From Cranoglanis bouderius (taxonomy: Eukaryota > Chordata > Actinopteri > Siluriformes > Cranoglanididae): a stretch of DNA of 64,000 bases. Both the position numbers and the translations under genes were made by a program. How positions within the stretch are numbered: the first letter of the stretch is position 1; the number at the start of each line of letters is the position of its first letter. Below, piece by piece: positions 36,656 to 49,000 of the stretch. The notes under the pieces are model-generated. The model searched no databases and was not told where the DNA came from. It worked only from the letters and a program-made list of their open reading frames with translations. Location: contig CM042540.1 in NCBI GenBank assembly GCA_023630585.1, positions 27,744,769-27,808,768 on the forward strand. The letters run 5' to 3'.

Positions 36656-38062
36656 ATGAGCCATCAGGAGGCGCCGCTGGGCTACGAGCCAGTTGAGGCA
36701 ACCGAAGCCGACCTGGGCCGTCGAGAGCAACCCTCCTCCCAGCGCAGACGACACGAAAACTCGGGTCGCTCTCGTCATCACCACAGTGGTAATGGCAGTG
36801 AAAACAACCACTCCCAGCCTGGATCGCAGCGGCAACGCCGTCACGAGGGCTCCGAAGGGACCGGGCGACCACGCGCCTCCCGCAGGATGCCTGAAGAAGG
36901 TGACGCGGAACAGCAGCAAGCTCAGCGGCCGATCCCACGGCCGGCGGTGAGCCGCTACCGCAGGCAAGGGGACACAGAGGCACGGCTGAGAGCTCAACAA
37001 CAGAGGCAGAGGCAGAGGGAGAGGGAGAGGGAAAGACAACAGAGGGAGGCAGAAAGAGCTGAGCAACAGCGACTAGAAGAGGAAGAGGACGACCACAGTG
37101 CCCTGGCACGCTCTGCAAGTACAGAGAGCGGTTTCCACAACCACACAGACCAGGCCGAGGGTGACGCTGTCATGGCGCTGGAGGCTGAACCTGAGGATGA
37201 GGGTATGTACGGTGTGGCACTACGACCTGAGGCGGAAGAATATGCGGAGAGCGCGGAATCTGAGCAGCAGCCCCAGTACCCTCCCCATCCCCCTCCACTT
37301 CCCCACGAGCCCCTGCAAAACATGGAGCGTCCAACCAGACATGATGCCGAGGCACTCAACCCCGGTTACTCCAACTATGTTTACGCCCAGCCTCGGCCTG
37401 AAGATCAGCCCTATTCCGAACCCTATGCTGACTATGGGGGCCAGGAGCATGTGTACGAGGAGATCCCAGAAGCCCCTGAAGGAGACATGCCTCAGCAGCG
37501 TCGTGCTGGACTCCGGCTCCTGGAGCATGATTCGTACGGGCAGCAGGAGGCTGTGGGCTCCAGACTCCACCACTACGACGAGCGCTCGGACGGTGAATCC
37601 GACAGTCCTGAGAAGGAAGCTGAATTTGCGCCCTACCCACGCACCGACAGCTGTGAGCAGGATGAGGATGCTGAGCATATCTTGGACGTAGTGAAGGAGA
37701 GTTTGAGCTCACAGAGCCTGGAGCACCCTGCAGCAGAACAGGGAACAGACAGACACAAAGAGGAAGAGCAGGCAGAGGAGGGGAAGCTTCAGGAGCTAGT
37801 GAACGAGGGAGGGAAAGGAGAGGATGGCAGACCCTCCATGAGCAGCCCCTCTGAGGAGTCAGCTCAGGTCAGGAGCAGTAGGCAGAAGAGGGACGCCATC
37901 TCTCTGGCCATCAAGGACATCAAGGAGGCCATTGAGGAGGTGAAGAGCAGGACGGTGCGTTCACCCTACACACCGGACGAGCCCAAAGAGCCCATCTGGG
38001 TGATGAGGCAAGACTTGAGCCCCAGCATGGAGTCGGACCTGCAGCCACCACTAGGGGGAGAT
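36656..38062 (+). CDS. apba1: APBA1 coding exon 1 (N-terminal region, Munc18- and CASK-binding)
   Basis: 1,407 nt encode residues 1-469 and end on a complete codon at the donor GTGAGT (38063-38068). Residues 21-146 are rich in R, Q, E and H, with a strongly charged RQ/RE run at 110-135. Residues 151-165 are the ARSASTESGFHNHTD block. A proline run sits at 209-219. Residues 252-270 carry tyrosine-rich YSEPYADYGG and HVYEEI motifs. Acidic YDERSDGESDSPEKE is at 307-321. The most conserved part is 410-455, including KRDAISLAIKDIKEAIEEVK and PKEPIWVMRQD, where IWVMR is the known CASK CaMK-domain ligand motif. Open reading continues to 38107 past the donor, but that tail has no family similarity. 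Confidence 0.95.
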
Positions 38063-38993
38063 GTGAGTAAACAGCATGATCATGATCAAGGTGCTTTTTT
38101 TGTTTAAGGCTAGATTATATTTCTTCACTGAAGTCTATTTGCATCATGACACAGAGAGGGGGTTTATGGGTAGGCACAGCTCAATTAATTTTTTTTATGC
38201 TGTATGAGGTAGAACCTTCATGAGTGTTTGCATGTTTAAAATGTCAGTGGTTAAGACGTTGGACTACTGATCAGAAGGTCGTGAGTTCAAATCCCAGCAC
38301 TGCCAAGCTGCCTCTGTGGGCCCTTGAGCAAGGCCCGTAACCCTCAACTGCTCAGTTGTATAAATGACATAAATGTAAGTTGCTCTGGATAAGGGTGTCT
38401 GTAAATGTTGTTAATTAGGTTAAAATAATTTTAACAATACATTTCAATGATCATTTAAAAAAATAGTTTTTAACCAAACAGAGAAAGAAACATTGTTAAT
38501 GTAAGCACGTCCATTTCGCATCACTGCACACCACAATAATGATGCAGATGTGTGTTGTCACTGTGATTGCCTTTCAAGTTAGTGGAACATGAGCTAGACC
38601 TAGAGCCCAACGTTTCTTGGATTCCTGTTGGATTTTAAATATGCAATGTGAAGACACACAGTTTCACAGTTTTCCTTTAAGACTAACATGGAGTCGTCCA
38701 GCTACTTACTTCCATACAGTACCGCCGACCACCGAGTTTCTAGAGTCTTTGTTATATTTTCCCTTGTCTTCCATTTATCATGTGCCTGCTGCTGGGTGTG
38801 CAGTGGTGCGAACATGTCTCTGCACAGTGAGTGCTGCTCTCTGGACAAATCTCCTGCCTGAGGAAAATACAAGGAGGCTCAAGCACACACTGCACGGGCT
38901 TTACCAGTCTCAGCCAGCAGGACTTATCTGTATTCTGTGATGGGAGCATATGACTGGTGCATTCAAATGGAGCAACCTTTTACCTCAACCACA

Positions 38994-39031
<38 letters not shown>

Positions 39032-42000
39032 CCATGTAGTCACAAGAGTTCTTGTTTCTTCTCTTCTTCATCTTTCAACTATTCTCACCTTTGAGCTCAA
39101 AAATTTAATAAACAGAATTTTACTATATACAGTGGAATTATTTACCTGCTTCTTGCTGAATGGTATCAAATATCATCCTGTGTAGTCAAGACAATTTATA
39201 TCTTTCTTCCAACCCCCCCAACCCACCCCCCTCTACGCACACACAATAATCATCAGCTGTGTATTTAGGGTAATATGTCTCATTCTGTGTTCTGAACAAA
39301 CCCGGCACATTGTTGCACTGAACAAACAGCAGCTTCTGGTGTGTATAGCAGCAGTATAGAGTAGTGTAGGTATTGCATTTGTCTTATTCTTATTCTTATT
39401 CTTAGTCTTATTCAATATCACACACAATTACTGCTTTTTGTGTGATTCAGAAAGGGTCAATATTTATAAGAAATGAAGCGTTATTTTTTTTGATACGCTA
39501 AACTTAAAAAGTATTACACCATTCAAGTAGTCTGTAGTAGAGGTTGACTGATTGGATTTTACTGATACCGATAACTAAGCTGGGCAGTTCTGTACCTGCC
39601 GATAACCGATTAATCAACTGATAGTTTTTTTTTTTTTAAAAACACTCAATTATAAAAATATTGCTGAACTTTATTTAAAAAAAACAAACAAACAGTAATG
39701 ACTGTACCATTAAAATGTACTGTTAATAAATATTAAAGTGCATATACAAGTAAATATACGGCCAAACTGAACCAAAAAGTTACACTCCAAATAACAACTA
39801 AAAAAATAGAGACATCCAAAATGAATCAAAAACACTTAAAATAACACAACAAAATTTGTCAGTGATTTCACCTCTAGAGGCTGCTCTCGTACTGTATAAT
39901 GACAGCAGACCCTTCTCCCACAACGGTCGCAACCAGGAAAAACTATCGGTGTGGATTTTTTCTGATAACCGATAGTTCCAGCAGACTAAATATTCAGTGT
40001 GTTTCATAACGTAATTGTAATCGTCAGTCCAACTGAATTTATTCTGACTGCAGATTCCAAATGAACCCTTCCTACTTTTTGTACTTACTGAAAGCACCTA
40101 CTGTTTAAATTCCCATAATCTGCACCAAATTTTTTGCACTTTTCCGGATATTTTATAACAGCGTTACCACAACTTGTGTGTCCTCTTAGAGGAAAACACA
40201 TGGCTAGCATTAGTTCAGCAAGATCTTATCATTAATTCAAGCCACATCTCTTGTTCCTCAAAGTCTTAAATGACTTCTTTGTAAAAACACACCTCAAGTG
40301 TCCATCATTCAAAATATTACTTGGAAGCCCAGCCTAATGGTCAAAAAGAGCAGCTCAATTCCAACACACAATGGGGCATTCTGTTATAGTAAAATAATCA
40401 ATGACAGAGCGGTATGCGGTTTGACATGACCCAAAACATTTTATTCTTCTTATAACATGGTGATTTGTTATGTTTTACATTTTTTATTAATTAAAGAATG
40501 ATGTTTAATGTCCACAGGATAAGTGACTTCTTGGTATCACTTACATTACAGCAGCTATAAACAGTTGTTCCAACACCAGCTGCTGTTTTTCTCTCTCATG
40601 ACGATAATAAGAAACAATGCAGATTGTCACATTATCGACAAGCAAGTTCTCTGTCCTGAAGACTCTCCTGTGGTGGGAAATGTATTGCCATTACAAAGCA
40701 CCAACACCCAAGACTATGCCCATAAGTGTGCTTACAGAAAACTTTGCCGTTATCAGCCCTTTTTAGTTTATTATGATCAGTTTATTATTAGTCTTAGAAT
40801 ATGTGGAGCATCTGCCATACAAGTGCCTATGAATTTGCTGCTTGGTTTAATATATACCGGTTTAGTTACATACAGTATCTCACAAAAGTGAGTACACCCC
40901 TCACATTTTTGTAAATATTTTATTGTATCTTTTCATGGGACAACACTGACGAAATGACACTGCTGCAGCACGGTGGCCAAGACCATACAGCGGTTTAACA
41001 GGACAGGTTGCACTCAGAACAGACCTCGCCATGGTCGACCAAAGAAGTTGAGTGCACGTTTTCAGCATCATATCCAGAGGTTGGCTTTGCAGAATAGACG
41101 TATGAGTGCTGCCAGCATTGCTGCAGAGGTTGAAGGGGTGGGGGGTCAGCCTGTCAGTGCTCAGACCATACGCCGCACACTGCATCAAATTGGTCTGCAT
41201 GGCTGTCGTCCCAGAAGGAAGCCTCTGAAAGATGATGCACAAGAAAGCCCACAAACAGTTTGCTGAAGACAAGCAGACTAAGGACCTGGATTACTGGAAC
41301 CATGTCCTGTGGTCTGATGAGACCAAGATAAACTTATTTGGTTCAGATGGTGTCAGGCGTGTGTGGCGGCAACCAGGTGAGGAGTACAAAGTCAAGTGTG
41401 TCTTGCCTACAGTCAAGCATGGTGGTGGGAGTGTCATGGTCTGGGGCTGCATGAGTGCTGCCGGCACTGGGGAGTGTACTGTGACATACTGAAGCAGAGC
41501 ATGATCCCCTCCCTTCGGAAACTGGGCCGCAGGGCAGTATTCCAACATGATAACGACCCCAAACACACCTCCAAGACGACCACTGCCTTCCTAAAGAAGC
41601 TGAGGGTAAAGGTGATGGACTGGCCAAGCATGTCTCCAGACCTAAACCCTATTGAGCATCTGTGGGGCATCCTCAACCGGAAAGTGGAGGAGCGCAAGGT
41701 GTCTAACATCCACCAGCTCTGTGATGTCGTCATGGAGGAGTGGAAGAGGACTCCAGTGGCAACCTGTGAAGCTCTGGTGAACTCCATGCCCAACAGGGTT
41801 AAGGCAGTGCTGGAAAATAATGGTGGCCACACAAAATATTGACACTTTGGGCCCAATTTGGACATTTTCACTTAGGGGTGTACTCACTTTTGTTGCCAGT
41901 GGTTTAGACATTAATGGCTGTGTGTTGAGTTATTTTGAGGGGACAGCAAATTTACACTGTTATGCAAGTAACGGTACTAATTAAGTACTGTAATACACTC

Positions 42001-45000
42001 ACTACTTTACATTGTAGCAAAGTGTCATTTCGTCAGTGTTGTCTCATGAAAAGATATAATAAAATGTTTACAAAAATGTGAGGGGTGTACTCACTTTTGT
42101 GAGATACTGTACATTAATGTCAGCTTAATTAAGTGATTCTTAGGTTCTTAGTTACTGTGACATAACTCCATATAGTACTCTGAAAATGTTTCAAGTAGTT
42201 CATGAGGCTTCTCCAAGCTGTCCACTGAATTTAGATCACGACTTCATTTATTCTCGCATGTGATATCATTTACCCCTGTGAGTTCATCGCAGCTCTTATT
42301 TTTGCCTCCTACAATTTAATTTATTTAGTGCTGGTGAGCGACACAGAAGGAAAATGTGTGTAAATAATTCAGTGAGACTCACGTAACAAACACCGGAGGA
42401 GGAAAAAAAGGCTTTCTTCCATAATAAGCTCACATCAGCGCTGATTCTCGGTGAGCAAAGCACTTATTTATGCCATGGATTGAATTTATGGAGCAGGCGT
42501 GATACAATGGGAGTCCGTTATATGATTTTAGTATTCAAATGTGGTAGAGCTCACAGTGGAGTGCTGTGTTTATGGCCATCATTTAACTCCTCATGTGATT
42601 GAGAAAGGTTTGAAATGATTCGAACATGACATAGCAGTTTCACTGGTAATCTTACTACTGATGTAGGTACCACAGAGCACTTTGAGCTCCTAAATGTACT
42701 TATTAAAAATAGGAAAAATAAAGTTACAATAACCTGGTTGCATAAGTGTGCACACCCTTTTATAACTGGAGACGTGGCTGCGTTCAGGATGGACCAATCA
42801 CATTCAATCTCATGTTTTTAGAAAATCATCCTACAGCTGTCATCAATGAAATTATTCCGATTAACCCCAAATAACTGCTGAAGCCATGGTCCGCAAAGAG
42901 CTTACAAAGCATGCATAGTATCACACTTTTTTGAAAGATATCGATCAGGAGAGGGGTATAAAAGTATTTCCAAAACATTACATGTACTATGAACACTGTG
43001 AAGGCCGTCATCAACAAATAGAGAAAATGGAGCGCCACAGTGACATCACCAAGGACAGGATGTCCCTCCAAAATTTATAAGAGGACAAGACACAAACTTA
43101 CCAGGGAGGCTGCCAAGAGACCTACGGCAACATTGAAGGAGCTGCAGGAATATCTGACAAGTGCTAATTACTCTCTGCATGTGAGAACAATCTCTCATAT
43201 CGTTCTTGTCTGGGCTATGCGGTAGGGTGGTTAGACGGAAGCCCTTTCTAACAATAAAACTTCCAAGCCCAGCTAAATCACCCCAAACCATGTGATGAAA
43301 TGTGTTATGGTCTGATGAGATCAATTCCAAAAGGTATAATAATTCCATAATTTCAAAAGGTATGTTTGGTGCAAAAAAAAAACAAAAAAAACACCACCCA
43401 AGGATCACCATACCCACGCTGAAGCATGGTGCTGGCAGCATGTTTTAGGGCCGCTTTTCTTCAGCCAGAACTGGGGCTTTTATCAAGGTAGAGAGAATCA
43501 CGAATAGCTACAAATGCCAGTCGAGTTTAGTGCAAAACATTCAGATGTCTGAAGATTAAAAGGAATTTCACCTTTCAGCATCCAAATCAACAAAGGAACG
43601 GCTTAACCAAAAGATGATCGATATTTTTGAATGACTTGGCCAGAGCCCAGACCTGAATCCAACTAAATATCTGTGGGGTGACCTGAAGCGAGCTGTACAC
43701 AGGAGATGCCCTCACAATTTGATGGATCTAGAATGTTTTTGAAAGAAAGAATGGGAAAATATCGCCAGGTCACGATGTGCCACGCTGATTGACTCTTACC
43801 CAAAAAGACTGACCGATGTTATAAAATCAAAAGGCGCTTCAACAAAGTATTAGTTTAGGGGTGTGCAAACTTATGCAACTAGGTTAATGTAAGTTTTTTG
43901 GAAAAAGTTCTGACATGATTCATCTTGGTTTCATTTTTTACATCGCAAAAACCTGTCATTTTAACAGGGGTCTGTAGACTTTTTATGTACACTGTATTGA
44001 TACAGTGATATCCAGACATGATATGACATGATATTTTTTGTCATATCATCCAACTCTAATTGGACTGTCTAATCAGGTCTCCAGCATGTTATCCAGAGAG
44101 GTACAATAGATTTGCTACTTGTGTAGAGTTTCAGGACGTGTCTGGCGTAGGGTTGTAACAGGAGCTGAGTGCTCTCTCATTCCAAGCCATACTGTATCCT
44201 GATCCATGTCAGGGCTACGCCAGAGTTACTCGGATTAGCCACTGTGACAGTCACCTTCTATTTTTCTCTGTGAAGTGTGTTTTTTTTTTTTTTTTTTTTT
44301 TTTTTTGCAAACTACAGACTTTTTGCTGTAACTTTCAAAGATGGAGAACTTTTGGGTGGGCCAGGAAGACGAGAACAATGAAGATGAGGTCAGAGGGTGG
44401 TGTATTTCAAACTGTCAAATTGATGATGTTTGCTTGGGAATTGTTCTCAAAGCATCTGTTTCTCTTCTTTTACTGTGTCATTAGATTCATTTGTAATGAT
44501 GCCTTAAGTAGAACTTACTCAGCATCAGTGTAAGCACATTAAAATCCTCCAGAAATAGAGTTAGATGATCCATGATGTTTAGCTGTTCATCTGCTCTGTT
44601 GTTGATACTGGAATGAGTGATTTCTTTTGTCTGTTTTTTTTTTCTCCATTTCTCCATGTGAGACTGGATGTTATACCTGTGAGGTTATATGTAACAGTAG
44701 CTAATGCTGCTCCTATTAGCCTGATGTACAGTATACTCTTTTTCCTTTATTTACTTCAGAAAACACACTAAATTGGGGATTTCAAGTGCAAATGCTTGTC
44801 ACTAGGGTGTTACTTTAAAGAGTATGAGTTTTGTATTTGTATTTAGTACCGTTAGTACCATTGTCTGCTGGTAGCATCTTTAATATCAAATGCTAGTGCA
44901 GTAATTTGCCACTCAACTTGGTTGTTAGTGTAAATGGTTTTGAATAATACAGTATGTTCCTGTCACTGTTTGTGTTTAATATTCAGTACAGTTGTGTGGG

Positions 45001-45618
45001 TTGATAGCCTTCATTATATTCAGTAGAAAATCAGTTAATAGAAATGAATACAATTCTTATATTTCTCAATCAAAATGAGTGAAGTGTAGTGACATGCTGT
45101 TCAGGTTTAATCAATATTAGTTACTATGATCTATTAATACCATTTGTTAAAAGACGATAACGATTAAAACCGTGTAGGAGTATACGAGTGTTACCATGCA
45201 AACAAAATATACATCGTCATCATCACAGTGTGAAATATGTGTGAGATATAGCTGCGTTTCAGTATTCTTGTTAGTTTTGGACCCCACTGTATTTTTATTC
45301 AAGTCTAATTCCATAATCCCATAACGTTACCCTTTTGTATGACAAAATGTTTCTTCTGTTACTTTTACTCACAGCATACGTATGGCTACTTGCCGATCCC
45401 TTTATAAGTATTAGTTTTATTATGTGTCCTGTTTAATCATGATGAGTCATATGAATGATCTTCTTCCTTCTCAAGTCTCCAGGCCCAGCCTCCACCTCTC
45501 CACAGGGGGCGGAGTCTTCCAGCAGCAACCTGCTGCAGCATGAGGGGAGTGAAAACTTTGAATCCCCGTCTCCTGCTGGCAAAGAGGTAGGAGTCCATCT
45601 TGTGACTTCAGCGACAGA

Positions 45619-45700
<82 letters not shown>

Positions 45701-46011
45701 CAGGGAGGGGGAAGTAAGTGTAATATTGTAATAATTTAAAGGAATACTCCAGCATTTTCTACCTACAGTGCCCCCCGCTAATATTGGCACCCTTGGTAAA
45801 TATGAGCAAAGAAGGCTGTGAAAAATTGTCTTTATTGTTTAACCTTTTGATATTTTGTTCAAATAGTTCACAAAAATACTCTGCTCTCATGGATAAACAA
45901 TTGCAAACACAACACAGGTTTATCCAAAAAAACAATTACTGGCACCCTTTTAGTCAATACCTTTGTCCTACCTTCCTTTTATTTATTTATTTATTTAATT
46001 CCCATTGATAT

Positions 46012-46047
<36 letters not shown>

Positions 46048-49000
46048 TACACCTGGGTGACTAGGAACAGGAAATTGTTCAACCATGACTTCCTGTTTCA
46101 CAGGGGTATAAATTTGAGGTAACACATAGGCCAAATTCCCTTAGTCATTCATAACAATGTGTAAGACCAAGGAATATAGCTGTGATGTGCAGCAAAAGGT
46201 TGTTGAGCTTCACAAAATGGGAAGTGGCTATAAGAAAATAGCACAAGCATTGAAAATGTCCATTTACACCATCAGGGCAATAATTAAGAAGTTCCAGCCA
46301 ACTGGAAATGTTATGAATCAACCTGGAATTGGACGCGTGTCTATATCGTCTCAACGCACTGTGAAGAGGATGGTTCGAGTGGCCAAAAAATCTCCAAGGA
46401 TCACAGCTGGAGAATTGCAGAAGTTAGTTGCGTCTTGGGGTCAGAAAGTCTCCAAAACTACAATCCGAAGTCACCTACATCACCACAAGTTGTTTGGAAA
46501 GGTTTCAAGAAAAAAGCCTCTACTCTCATCCAAAAACAAACTCAGGCCATATGGAAAAGTACCTCATGCCCACGGTTAAATATGGTGGTGGCTCTTTAAT
46601 GTTTTGGGGCTGTTTTTCTGCCAGAGGACCTGGACATTTTGTTAGGATACATGGCATCATGGACTCTATCAAATATCAACAGATATTAAATGAAGACCTG
46701 ACTGCCTCTGCCAGAAAGCTTCAAATGGGCTGTGGTCGGATCTTCCAGCAGGACAATGATCCAAAACATACATCAAAATCAACACAGAAATGGTTTACTG
46801 ACCACAAAATCAAGGTCCTGCCCTGGCCATCCCAGTCCCCTGACTTGAAACCCATAGAAAACCTGTGGGGTGAATTGAAGAGGAGAGTCCACCAGCGTGG
46901 ACCTCGAAATTTGAAGGATCTGGAGAGATTCTGTATGGAGGAATGGTCTCAGATCCCTTGCCATGTATTCTCCAACCTCATCAGGCATTATAGGAGAAGA
47001 CTCAGAGCTGTTATCTTGGCAAAGGGAGGGAGCACAAAGTATTGACTAAAAGGGTGCCAGTAATTGTTGCACACCTATATTTAACAAAGATATATATATA
47101 TATATATATATATTATAAACCTGTGTTGTGTTTGCAATTGTTTGATATTCATGAGAGCAGAGTATTTTTGTGAATTGTTTGAACAAAATATCAAAAGGTT
47201 CAACAATAATGACAATTTTTCACAGCCTTCTTTGCTCATATTTACCGAGGGTGCACTGTATTTTCTGTCTACTGTATCTGTAACATATGTACATTTACCA
47301 CAGACAAGAATTCCAACATGGGCTCTTGAGTGGTGCAATAGAAAACTGTTCACTATCACCCTATTATTGGAAGATGATCAGGTGTCCAAAAGAGCAAAAT
47401 TGTCCATGGTCTCTGTGTGGAAGAGATGGCATACTCTCTCTTCCCTGCCAATCACAGCGACACTAGCCAATCGCTGGCATATGTGAGCTCATGTATGAGC
47501 AAGAGGGCAGATTACGCTTTCCTTTGCGTGTGTTATGTTGCCGTGTGATGCAGTATGAGCAGCAGTTGATGCACATTCAGATGGCTGGTCTCAAGGAAAG
47601 CATGTGTAGGCTCTAGGCCTCCCGGGTTGGTCGCTGTCGTGTGATGGGGAGAGTTGGCAGGCAGGAGGGAATTGGCCAAGACCAAATTGAGGAGAAAACG
47701 GGGTTTAAAAAAAATCCCAAAACGTTCCCCTGTACTGAAAATAGAACAAAAATGGTTTGAAAACGAATAAATGTTTCACACAACTGGACTGCTCAAAGAT
47801 CCACTTTAGAAAAAGAATGAGATAGACATGAGAAATGAGAACTACAAAAGCTTAAAATAAAAGTAGATTTATCCAACTTTCCAACAATCAGGCAAAGACT
47901 GAGGCACGTCATCTCTGAAGGTGATGAATGATACAGATTTAGAGCTTAATTTACAAATCGAATTCCTGAAAACGTTCTACAACAATCTGTTTTTTGCATA
48001 AACGTGTATAGACTCGCACAAGAGCTGCCCTTAGACTTTAGTTTTCTGTTCTTTTCTGAGTACAAGACTATTCAACTACAGATGCTGTGGATAAAGATTC
48101 AGATGTAAAATGCAGGAGTATCCCTTTAATTGTTTAAAAGCAATTTGTATGACAGTTCCTGCATACTGGTTTTTAGTTGCTGTTGTTGTTTTGTTTTTTT
48201 GTTCTTGAAACGGCAGTCGAGGAGGAGCATTGCTTCATTCCCAACATATGTGGAAGGTGAGTTTGGCCATAAACTCAAACGATATGAAAACGAGCACCTC
48301 CGCCATGTTTAATAATTACATTTTCATTCATCACTGTATGTACAGTAGATCTCCATTTTGACTCTGGGAATCTTCCTTGTCTTGTGTCTCAGTTCCAGGC
48401 CCGTGTGACCCAGAGGACCTCATCGACGGCATCATTTTTGCCGCAAACTATCTGGGCTCGACGCAGCTGCTGTCAGACAAGACACCTTCGAAGAACGTGC
48501 GCATGATGCAGGCTCAGGAGGCCGTCAGTCGCATCAAGGTGAGCAGACAGCGTCTCTCCTCGCTCAAATTCTGAGTGAAAAAGCTGAGTGAACTTGTGTG
48601 TACTTCAACTCTTTCTAGTCTCATTTCTGCAAAACACCATAACAAGATCCTACTGATAAAGGAAGCAGAAATAAAGAACTTTCAGTATGACACTTTGAAG
48701 ACAAAGGAAGAGAGACGATTGAGGACTGCGACTTTTTCTATTTAACAAGTCATACCCTAAATATTGCATAATGAGTTGCCTCAAGTATTTCACAATGCAG
48801 CTGATGTAGTGTAGGTTTGAAAATAGAAAAACTTTGCTGGTCAGATTGTCAGGAGTAATATATATATATATATATACACACACACACCCCCTTTTGGACA
48901 TTGTACTTATTCGGGTATTTTGTATCGCTGTTATTTTCGTACATACTGAAGAGTTAAAATATTAAAAATATTTTTTTAAAGAACAAATTATGAGTTACCT

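Larger units (their letters stand above)
45740..48125. mobile_element. TTAA-flanked DNA transposon, interrupted by Tc1, in APBA1 intron 2
   Basis: Left end AGGAATACTCCAGCATTTT and inverted right end (AAAATGCAGGAGTATCCCT) sit between TTAA tetranucleotides at 45736-45739 and 48126-48129, the piggyBac-type target site. The Tc1 copy 45766-47258 lies 26 bp inside it. Shared text with the copy at 56713 shows the continuity across that insertion. Confidence 0.75.

Noticed and set aside
36534..37712. Long overlapping ORFs on both strands over APBA1 exon 1
   Set aside because: They are shadows caused by GC-rich, low-complexity coding sequence; no domains.
38063..38107. Extension of APBA1 coding exon 1 to the stop at 38107
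   Set aside because: A strong donor GTGAGT at 38063 falls exactly where the family has an exon end, and the extension has no similarity to the family. It would only matter if the intron were retained.
45471..45790. ORFs coding for runs of Cys-Val or His-Thr
   Set aside because: Translated (GT)39 microsatellite.
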